This document shows positions 51,901-59,982 of a stretch of DNA of 59,982 nt, piece after piece. The DNA lies in the NCBI GenBank assembly GCA_030403585.1, contig JAUEPE010000038.1, positions 1-59,982 of the forward strand. The letters run 5' to 3'. The position numbers and the translations under genes were made by a program. Each line of letters begins with the position of its first letter. Position 1 is the first letter of the stretch. The notes under the pieces are model-generated. The model had not been told where the DNA came from. It saw only the letters and a list, made by a program, of their open reading frames with translations, and did not search any database. This DNA comes from Frankia sp. RB7 (GTDB lineage Bacteria > Pseudomonadota > Alphaproteobacteria > Rhizobiales > Xanthobacteraceae).

Positions 51901-53346
51901 ATGAAACTGAGCCTGAAGCGCCTGTTTGGGAGATCGATGACCGGGGCATCCGACCTGGCCGAAGCGCCCTCTCCGCCTTCGCCGCGATTCGCGGCGCGGA
52001 AGACGGCGCTCGTGTCTCTGGCGCTGGTGTTCGCCATCGTCGGCGCACTGGTCGGCGGCTATTATTTCGCGATGCGACCGGTGACGCTGAAGATCGCGGT
52101 CGGTCCCGCCAACAGCGATGACCTCAAAGTGGTGCAGACCCTGACGCAGGCCTTTGCGCAGAGCAAAGGCTTCGTGCGGCTGCGCCCGATCCAGACCGAC
52201 GGCGCCACCGCCAGCGCGGATCTGCTCGCCGAGGGCAAGGCCGATCTCGCCATCGTGCGCGGCGATCTCGATGTCCCCAAGAACGCACAAGCCGTCGCGA
52301 CGCTGCGCAAGAACGTCGTGGTGCTGTGGTCTGTGCCCGGCAAGGGCAAGAAGAAGGGCGCGAAGATCACCAAGATCGCGCAGCTTGCCGGCCATCGTGT
52401 CGGCGTGGTGGGCAAGACGCAGGCCAACGTCAATCTGCTCAAGGTGATCCTGCAGCAATACGGCGTCGATCCCGCCAAGGTCGAGATCGTGCAATTCCCG
52501 GCGAGCGAAGTCGCCGAAGCGATCAAGGCCCAGAAGGCCGACGTCTATCTCGCGGCCGGCCCCGTCAACAGCAAGATCACGTCGGACGCGATCGCTGCCT
52601 CCGCCAAGGACGGCGGCACGCTGACCTTCCTCGCCATCGATTCGGCGGACGCGATTGCGCAGAATCATCCGGTCTATGAAGCGTCCGAGATTCCTGCGGG
52701 GACCTACGGTGGTTCGCCCTCTCGTCCGGACGACGAGGTCAAGACGATCAGCTTCTCGCACCACGTCGTGGCGCGCAAGGGCCTGTCTGAAACCACGGTT
52801 GCGGCGTTCACGCGACAGCTTTTCGCGGTACGCCAGCAATTGCTGACCGAATTCCCGCAGGCCGCGAAGATCGAAACGCCCGATACCGACAAGGACGCAG
52901 TGATCCCCGTGCATCCGGGCGCCGCCGCCTTCGTCGACGGCGAGGAAAAAACCTTCCTCGACAAGTACAGCGATTACATCTGGTGGAGCCTGATGGCGCT
53001 TTCCGCCACGGGCTCGATCGGCGCATGGTTCGCGGGCTATCTGAAGAGGGACGAGCGCGACAACAACAGCCATCTGCGCGAACGCCTGCTCGACATGCTC
53101 GCCGCCGCCCGCAAGAGCGAGACGGCTGACGAGCTCGACCAGATGCAGGCCGAGGCCGACGAAATCTTGCGCGACACGCTGCGCTGCTTCGATCACGGCG
53201 CGATCGAGGAAGGCGCGCTGACCGCCTTCAACATCGTGCTCGACCAGTTTCACACCGCGGTCGCCGACCGCAAGGCCGTGCTGTCCAGCCTGCCGCAGAA
53301 CCTGCAACGTACCGGCGCGCAGTTCCGGGCCGCCGGCAACGCATAG
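51901..53346 (+). CDS. TAXI-family solute-binding protein, membrane-anchored with a cytosolic tail
   Basis: A 481-residue protein. TM1 is about 36-58, followed by a TAXI (TRAP-associated extracytoplasmic immunogenic) binding domain: LKIAVGPANSDDLKVVQTLTQAFAQ, SADLLAEGKADLAIVRGDL, LAGHRVGVVGKTQANVNLLKVIL and DVYLAAGPVNSKITSDAI. A second TM (about 360-380, WWSLMALSATGSIGAWFAGYL) leads to a roughly 100-residue helical cytosolic tail (RERLLDMLAAARKSETADELDQMQAEADEIL). No TRAP permease gene is in the window. A sensor rather than a transport component seems possible; inference. Confidence 0.85.
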   Translation: MKLSLKRLFGRSMTGASDLAEAPSPPSPRFAARKTALVSLALVFAIVGALVGGYYFAMRPVTLKIAVGPANSDDLKVVQTLTQAFAQSKGFVRLRPIQTDGATASADLLAEGKADLAIVRGDLDVPKNAQAVATLRKNVVVLWSVPGKGKKKGAKITKIAQLAGHRVGVVGKTQANVNLLKVILQQYGVDPAKVEIVQFPASEVAEAIKAQKADVYLAAGPVNSKITSDAIAASAKDGGTLTFLAIDSADAIAQNHPVYEASEIPAGTYGGSPSRPDDEVKTISFSHHVVARKGLSETTVAAFTRQLFAVRQQLLTEFPQAAKIETPDTDKDAVIPVHPGAAAFVDGEEKTFLDKYSDYIWWSLMALSATGSIGAWFAGYLKRDERDNNSHLRERLLDMLAAARKSETADELDQMQAEADEILRDTLRCFDHGAIEEGALTAFNIVLDQFHTAVADRKAVLSSLPQNLQRTGAQFRAAGNA

Positions 53347-53454
53347 GCGCCCGCGCGCGTAATTGCCGCGTCACATTGTCTCGATATAGCGTCGGACTTC
53401 ATCCTGGCGACCGCCGCCTCGGCGAGCGCGCCGCGCGATATCGAGAGCATCGCC

Positions 53455-55002
53455 ATGAAGATCAAATTCTCCCGCCGTCGTTTCCTCACCACCAGCGCCG
53501 GTGCGCTCGGCGCGATCGCGATGCCGCATCTGTCGCGCGCGGCCGATCGGCCTGCGGTCACCCATGGCGTGCAGTCCGGCGACGTCACCTTCGACGGCGG
53601 CGTGGTCTGGGCGCGCACCGACCGGCCCGCGCAGATGCTGGTCGAGGTGGCAACGACGGAATCCTTCAAGGACGCCCGCGCGCTGCCGCCGATCGCGGCG
53701 CTGCCGGAGAGCGACTTCACCGCGAAGATGCTGGTGGACAATCTTCCGGGCGGACAGGACATCTTCTATCGCGTCCGCTTCCGCGATCTCTCCCACACCG
53801 GGATCGAAGGCGAGCCGGTGGTCGGCCGCTTCCGCACCGCGCCGGCCGACCGCCGCGACGTCAGCTTCGTCTGGGGCGGCGACGTCGCCGGCCAGGGCTG
53901 GGGCATCAATCCCGATGACGGTGGCATGGTCACCTTCGCAGCCATGCGAAAACACCGGCCGGATTTCCTGCTGCATTCCGGCGACACCATCTACGCCGAC
54001 GGCGTGATCCCCGCCGAGGTCAAGCTCGCCGACGGCAATATCTGGAAGAACGTCACGATTCCCGAAAAGGCCAAGGTCGCCGAGACGCTGGACGAATATC
54101 GCGCCGCGCACAAATACAATTTCACCGACGACAATGTCCGCGCCTTCAACGCGGAAGTGCCGATCTTCGTGCAGTGGGACGATCACGAGGTGACCAACAA
54201 CTGGTCGCAGTCGAAGGATCTGCCGGCGACCTACAAGGTGCGCGACATCTCGCTGCTCGCGGCGCGCGCGGGCCGCGCCTTCCACGAGATGTATCCGATG
54301 CGCGAGAGCATCAATGAGCCGGGCCGGATCTATCGCCAGATCTCCTACGGCCCGCATCTCGACGTATTCGTGCTCGACGAGCGCAGCTATCGCGGCGGCA
54401 ACGGCGCCAACCTCGAGACGGAGTACGGCCCGGCCAGCTATTTCCTCGGGCCCGAGCAGATGGCCTGGCTGAAGCGCGGCCTGCTCAACTCGCGGGCGAC
54501 ATGGAAGGTGATTGCGTCCGACATGCCGCTCAGCCTGATCGTCTATGACGATGCCACCAACAAGAAGGGCTCGGAAGCTTTCGCGCAAGGCGACGGCCCG
54601 GCACGCGGCCGCGAGCTCGAGATCGCCGACATCCTGCGCTTCATCAAGATGGCGCCGATCAAGAACACGGTGTGGCTGACGGCGGACGTGCACTACGCCG
54701 CCGCGCATTATTACGATCCGAACAAGGCGCAATTCCAGGATTTCGAGCCGTTCTGGGAATTCGTCTCGGGCCCGCTGCACGCCGGAACGTTCGGTCCGAA
54801 CGAGCTCGACAACACCTTCGGCCCCGAGGTGCGCTTCATCAAGGCGCCCGGCCTCGACAAGCAGAACCTGCCGCCATCCGCCGGCATGCAGTTCTTCGGT
54901 CACGTCAAGATCGACGGAGCCTCGGGCCAGATGATTGTGACGTTGCGCGATCGCGCCGACGTCGCGCTGTGGTCGACGACGCTCGATCCAAAGCTCGCCT
55001 GA
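53455..55002 (+). CDS. phoD: PhoD-family alkaline phosphatase (phosphodiesterase), Tat-exported
   Basis: A 515-residue metallophosphoesterase with the Tat signal SRRRFLTTSAGALGAIAMPHLSRA, an N-terminal PhoD domain (SGDVTFDGGVVWARTDRPAQM) and the catalytic region: FLLHSGDTIYADG, QWDDHEVTNNW, DLPATYKVRD, VIASDMPLSLIV, TADVHYAAAHYY. Tat export suits folding with its Ca2+/Fe3+ cofactors in the cytosol. It releases phosphate from organic monoesters and diesters; Pho-box regulation was not looked for beyond the short spacer. Confidence 0.93.
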   Translation: MKIKFSRRRFLTTSAGALGAIAMPHLSRAADRPAVTHGVQSGDVTFDGGVVWARTDRPAQMLVEVATTESFKDARALPPIAALPESDFTAKMLVDNLPGGQDIFYRVRFRDLSHTGIEGEPVVGRFRTAPADRRDVSFVWGGDVAGQGWGINPDDGGMVTFAAMRKHRPDFLLHSGDTIYADGVIPAEVKLADGNIWKNVTIPEKAKVAETLDEYRAAHKYNFTDDNVRAFNAEVPIFVQWDDHEVTNNWSQSKDLPATYKVRDISLLAARAGRAFHEMYPMRESINEPGRIYRQISYGPHLDVFVLDERSYRGGNGANLETEYGPASYFLGPEQMAWLKRGLLNSRATWKVIASDMPLSLIVYDDATNKKGSEAFAQGDGPARGRELEIADILRFIKMAPIKNTVWLTADVHYAAAHYYDPNKAQFQDFEPFWEFVSGPLHAGTFGPNELDNTFGPEVRFIKAPGLDKQNLPPSAGMQFFGHVKIDGASGQMIVTLRDRADVALWSTTLDPKLA

Positions 55003-55014
55003 GCCAAATCGCCG

Positions 55015-55425
55015 TCAGGCGCCGCGCGCCTGCAATGCCGCCTCCAGCGCATCGCTGGAGCACGGCTTTTGCAGCCGCGGACGCGCGGCAAATTGCGCAG
55101 GGATGCTGGTTTCCGCGCCGTAGCCGGTGACGAAGACGAAGGGAATTTTGAGCGCTGCGAGCCGCTCGGCGATCGCAAAGCTCTTCTCGCGGATCAGCTC
55201 GACATCGAGCAGCGCAAAGTCGGGCGCGCGTGCATTGATCGCATCCAGCGCCTGCGCCACCGAACCCACGCTGCGCACGCGCGTCACGCCAAAGCCGAGC
55301 ACACGATCCTCGAAATCGATGGCGATGATCGGATCGTCCTCGACGATCAGAACATCGGCGGGAATGGCGGCCGAGCCGTCCGGGGAGGCAGGTATCATGA
55401 TCCTGGCTGCTATCGAGGGCTGCAT
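55015..55425 (-). CDS. Single-domain response regulator
   Basis: A CheY-like receiver of about 136 residues (ATG 55425; ATG 55398 is an equally plausible start): VLIVEDDPIIAIDFEDRVLGFG, the phosphoacceptor in DFALLDVEL, VFVTGYG, and RLQKPCS near the end. There is no DNA-binding domain and no adjacent kinase, so it is an orphan; the hybrid kinase at 37.6 kb is not linked by position. It is divergent from the Crp/Fnr-family gene. Confidence 0.88.
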   Translation of the reverse strand: MQPSIAARIMIPASPDGSAAIPADVLIVEDDPIIAIDFEDRVLGFGVTRVRSVGSVAQALDAINARAPDFALLDVELIREKSFAIAERLAALKIPFVFVTGYGAETSIPAQFAARPRLQKPCSSDALEAALQARGA

Positions 55426-55588
55426 GTTTTTACCGATCTGGACAGCCGCATACCGACGCCTGCGCCCAGCGCATCGGAGGGTTCCCGGAACGAAACTCAC
55501 CACAGAACAGTTCTAACGTCTGTCCACATGTGCACACAACGGACGGACGCAACTGGCTAGTGTCGAGAAGGAGCGTAGGGGATTTGCG

Positions 55589-56365
55589 ATGGATGCGCGT
55601 ATCAGCAAGGCAAACGAGGTCGAGAGCCGGCCCGCCAGTAATCTGCTGCGGCGCCTGAATCCGGCGGATTATGCGCTGCTCGCACCGCACATCAGTGTTG
55701 ACGACGTTGGCGCGAACCATTTGCTCTATAGTCCCGGCGACGACGTCCAAATCGTACACTTTCCCTGCGGGCCGGCGCTTGCGACGTTTCTCGTCCCCAA
55801 CGAAGACGGCCGCGACGTCGAGACCATTCTGGTCGGCCGCGAAGGCGCAGTCGGCGGCATCGTCAGCGAAGGGTTTCTGCCGGCCTATACCCGCATCTGC
55901 GTGAAATTCGGCGGGCCTTTCGCGCGCATCAATGTCGCCAAGCTGGAAGCGGCCAAGCTGCGCTCGCCGTCGCTGCGCAACATCTTCGCCCGCTACGCCG
56001 ACTGCATGCTGGCGCAAATCTTTCAGTCAACGGCCTGCAACGCGATCCACTCGATCGAGCAGCGCACGGCCAAATGGATTTTGGCGGCGATGGAGCGGAC
56101 CGGCGACGAAAGCAGCGTGCCGCTGACGCACGAGCAGCTCGCCACATTGCTCGGGGTCGGCCGCAGCTATGCGAGCCGGGTGCTGCAATCGTTCAAGGCC
56201 GAAGGCGTACTCGACACAAGGCGCGGCTCGATCCTGGTCCGCAACCATGACGGCCTCAAGCTGCGTGCCTGCCTCTGCAACGACGCCGTGAAGATGCACT
56301 TCGAGGAGGTGCTGCGCGGGGTCTATCCGACCGAGGAAACGAACCACAGCCCCGCTCAGGGTTAG
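55589..56365 (+). CDS. Crp/Fnr-family transcriptional regulator
   Basis: A 258-residue regulator with an N-terminal cyclic-nucleotide-binding-type domain (LYSPGDDVQIVHFPCGPALATFLVPNEDGRDVETILVGREGAVGG) and a C-terminal winged-helix HTH_Crp domain (about 170-235) with TKWILAAMERTGDESSVPLTHEQLATLLGVGRSYASRVLQSFKAEGVL. Fnr-type N-terminal cysteines are not seen, so neither an Fe-S switch nor cAMP binding is implied. Divergent from the response regulator. Confidence 0.92.
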   Translation: MDARISKANEVESRPASNLLRRLNPADYALLAPHISVDDVGANHLLYSPGDDVQIVHFPCGPALATFLVPNEDGRDVETILVGREGAVGGIVSEGFLPAYTRICVKFGGPFARINVAKLEAAKLRSPSLRNIFARYADCMLAQIFQSTACNAIHSIEQRTAKWILAAMERTGDESSVPLTHEQLATLLGVGRSYASRVLQSFKAEGVLDTRRGSILVRNHDGLKLRACLCNDAVKMHFEEVLRGVYPTEETNHSPAQG

Positions 56366-56468
56366 TTCGGGCGGCCGTCCCGCGAATAAAGGGCCGGTTT
56401 GGTCCGGGATCGCTTAAGCCCCGGGGATTCCCGGACAAAATTCAGTCAACCAACCCTGAAAGAACGCA

Positions 56469-56496
56469 TTGTTTTTTGGCGTTTTTTCCCTATATT
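56469..56496 (+). promoter_or_regulatory. Candidate typA promoter
   Basis: TTGTTT (56469-56474) and TATATT (56491-56496) are 16 bases apart, about 160 bases upstream of typA. The transcript would have a leader of roughly 155 bases containing CCCGG / CCGGG hairpin arms (about 56518-56541) followed by TTTCCCTTTTT. Confidence 0.55.
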
Positions 56497-56657
56497 GCGC
56501 CGCAAACGCGTAGGGTGCCCGGTCGATCTGGCCGGGTTTCCCTTTTTGGGCGTAGCAGGCCCCGTTTTCCACGTTTCCAGCGTTATCCGTGAAGAGGTCC
56601 CGGCTTGACCGGCGAGATCGCGCTTAACCCATTGTCCGACCGCAAAGAAGCTCACTC

Positions 56658-58484
<1,827 letters not shown>

Positions 58485-58488
58485 CCGA

Positions 58489-58580
58489 GCGAATGGGAAT
58501 TGGCGAGTAGCGAATAGGGACGTTTGGCCAGCGGCGTTGTTTCCTATACTCTATTCGCCATTCGCCACTCACTATTCGCC
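58489..58580. repeat. Palindromic repeat (GCGAATGGGAATTGGCGAG)
   Basis: The gap between typA and the amine oxidase gene is an imperfect inverted repeat: GCGAATGGGAATTGGCGAGT and AGCGAATAGG on the left, CCTATACTCTATTCGCCATT and CTCACTATTCGC on the right. One copy only here. Confidence 0.75.
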
Positions 58581-58584
58581 GCTC

Positions 58585-59826
58585 ATGTCCCTTCCCTCCG
58601 TCGACGTCGCGATCATCGGCGCCGGTGCCGCCGGCCTCGGCGCGGCGCATGCACTGCGAGGCTCCGGCCTCTCCGTGATCGTGCTGGAAGCGCGCAACCG
58701 GCTTGGCGGCCGCGCCTGGACCGTGCAGGCCTCGCCTGAGGTCATCTTCGACGTCGGCTGCGGCTGGTTGCACTCCGCCGACAAGAACTCGTTCGTTCCC
58801 ATCGCACGCGCGCTCGATTTCGAGCTCAACAAGGACCTGCCGCCCTGGCGCGAGCGCGCCTACGGCAATGCGTTTCCACAAACCGAGCGCGACGATTTCA
58901 TGCGCGCGATGGACGCGTTCTACGAGCGCCTCTGGCAGGCCGCGCAGAAGGGCAAGGACGAGCCCGCGAGCCTGAGCCTCGAACCCGGCAACCGCTGGAA
59001 TCCCATGATCGACGCGGTCTCGACCTACATCAACGGCTGCGAACTCAAGGACATGTCGACGCTCGACTGGGACGCCTATGAGGACAGCGAGCTCAACTGG
59101 CGCATCCGCCGCGGCTATGGCGCGCTCATCGCCGCCTATGGCGCACCCTGCCCGGTGGCGCTGAACTGCAACGTCACGCTGATCGATCATTCAAATAATC
59201 GCGTCCGCATCGAGACATCACAGGGCACGCTGACCGCGGCCAAGGTGATCGTCACCGTGCCGACCAATATCATCGCCGATGAAGCGATCCGCTTCTCGCC
59301 GCCGTTGCCGGCCAAACTCGACGCCGCGCGCGGCCTGCCGCTCGGCGTCGACGACAAGGTGACGCTGGCCCTCGACGACGCCGAAGCCTTCCCGAAAGAA
59401 GGCAATCTGCGCGGTGCCACCATGCGCACCGAGATGGGCACCTACCACATCCGCCCGTTCGGCCAGCCCTGCATCGAAGGCTTTTTCGGCGGCAGCTTTG
59501 CGCGCGCCTTGGAAAACGCCGGCGAAGGCGCCATCGGCGCGCACAGCATCGACGAGATCGCAAGCTTCCTCGGCAACGACATCCGCCGCAAGCTGAAGCC
59601 GCTGTACGAGTCCCGCTGGGGGCACGATCCCTTTGCGAGAGGATCGTACTCGCACGCGCTACCCGGGCATGCCGGCGACCGTGCGGTGCTGGCCGCGCCG
59701 GTGGATGGACGGTTGTTCTTCGCGGGAGAAGCCACGTCGCCGAATTTCTTCACGACGGCGCATGGTGCAAGGGACAGCGGGGAGCGGGCGGCGAAGGAAG
59801 TGCTGGCGACTCTCGGGAAGCTCTAA
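58585..59826 (+). CDS. Flavin-dependent amine oxidase
   Basis: From ATG 58585 (MSLPSVDVAIIGAGAAGLGA) a 413-residue FAD enzyme of the monoamine oxidase family: AIIGAGAAGLGAAHALRGSGLSVIVLEARNRLGGRAW (DBM), VGCGWLHS, VTVPTNIIADEAIRFSPPLP, RWGHDPFARGSYSHALPG and the C-terminal RLFFAGEATSPNFFTTAHGARDSGERAA. It could oxidise polyamines or other amines; cytosolic, as no signal peptide is seen. The reading frame is open from 58537 through the repeat, which argues for the later ATG. Confidence 0.92.
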   Translation: MSLPSVDVAIIGAGAAGLGAAHALRGSGLSVIVLEARNRLGGRAWTVQASPEVIFDVGCGWLHSADKNSFVPIARALDFELNKDLPPWRERAYGNAFPQTERDDFMRAMDAFYERLWQAAQKGKDEPASLSLEPGNRWNPMIDAVSTYINGCELKDMSTLDWDAYEDSELNWRIRRGYGALIAAYGAPCPVALNCNVTLIDHSNNRVRIETSQGTLTAAKVIVTVPTNIIADEAIRFSPPLPAKLDAARGLPLGVDDKVTLALDDAEAFPKEGNLRGATMRTEMGTYHIRPFGQPCIEGFFGGSFARALENAGEGAIGAHSIDEIASFLGNDIRRKLKPLYESRWGHDPFARGSYSHALPGHAGDRAVLAAPVDGRLFFAGEATSPNFFTTAHGARDSGERAAKEVLATLGKL

Positions 59827-59837
59827 CCGCACACTCC

Positions 59838-59856
59838 GTCATTGCGAGCGAAGCGG
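59838..59856. repeat. Partial palindromic repeat (GTCATTGCGAGC family)
   Basis: GTCATTGCGAGCGAAGCGG matches the left arm of the family seen at 32369, 43739, 46641 and 49793; the right half is missing. Confidence 0.6.
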
Positions 59857-59920
59857 TAACTGCCCAGGTCACTGATCGAATGCCTTGACGGATCACATGC
59901 ATTCGTGAGTCAAGGTATGG

Positions 59921-59982
59921 ATGACGCCGCCCAACTCCTCGTTGACCGTAGACGCGCTGTTTGCCCTTATTGGCGAGTTGCA
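59921..59982 (+). CDS. Possible start of a gene leaving the window
   Basis: An open frame MTPPNSSLTVDALFALIGEL runs to the edge; AAGG lies five bases before the ATG and third-position GC is high. ATG 59917 in another frame is a weaker alternative. Too short to assign a family. Confidence 0.35.
   Translation, partial: MTPPNSSLTVDALFALIGEL

Overview
The window is high-GC DNA of an alphaproteobacterium, almost certainly Bradyrhizobium or a close relative in the Nitrobacteraceae. The grounds are the protein sequences (a MatB very like the characterised Rhodopseudomonas palustris enzyme, rhizobial-type SdhA/SdhB, short His/Trp-rich secreted proteins), the gene order ffh-rpsP-rimM-trmD-rplS-leuC and sdhC-D-A-B, and many palindromic intergenic repeats of the kind scattered through such genomes. 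It reads as chromosomal core: no phage, insertion sequence, CRISPR array, rRNA or tRNA was recognised. All family names rest on reading motifs, not on database searches.

Layout. 1-5.3 kb: a minus-strand group dapF-mtaB ... ftsY-ispZ (ispZ cut by the window edge), split by a plus-strand pseudouridine synthase and a DUF2336 gene. 5.5-8.2 kb: two exported proteins (GyrI-like and SIMPL) and a metallo-beta-lactamase-fold hydrolase. 8.2-12.4 kb: the protein-targeting and translation cluster ffh, rpsP, rimM, trmD, rplS. 12.4-17.5 kb: leuC and leuD, separated by small secreted Gly/His/Trp-rich proteins and a small metallopeptidase; leuB lies apart at 25 kb. 17.5-26.9 kb: glycosyltransferase, LssY_C-domain protein, CitE-like lyase, beta-carbonic anhydrase, asd, hexapeptide acyltransferase, leuB, MFS transporter. 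27-29.2 kb: a molybdopterin oxidoreductase paired with a membrane cytochrome b, then a fasciclin protein. 29.4-33.4 kb: an SDR, malonyl-CoA synthetase matB, a hypothetical gene and a TauE/SafE permease. 33.9-39.7 kb: sdhCDAB followed by a hybrid histidine kinase. 39.8-46.6 kb: FkbM methyltransferase, VOC protein, proline-rich proteins including a large OmpA-domain protein, argG, PAP2 phosphatase, membrane protein. 46.8-55 kb: rlmN, an IalB-family protein, a DECR-like SDR, quinone oxidoreductase, YkvA protein, pterin dehydratase, an orphan membrane-anchored TAXI protein, and a PhoD phosphatase. 55-60 kb: a lone response regulator, a Crp/Fnr regulator, typA, a flavin amine oxidase, and the first codons of another possible gene.

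Most genes are housekeeping: lysine, leucine and arginine biosynthesis, SRP targeting, ribosome and tRNA maturation, and the TCA cycle. The less ordinary parts are the secreted His-rich cluster inside the leuC-leuD interval, a possible attenuator-like leader with a small ORF before leuC, the Tat-lipoprotein molybdoenzyme with its b-type cytochrome, the TAXI protein with a cytosolic tail and no TRAP permease nearby, an SDR without its catalytic tyrosine, and at least nine kinds of palindromic intergenic repeat, one of which appears to supply the last codons of rimM.
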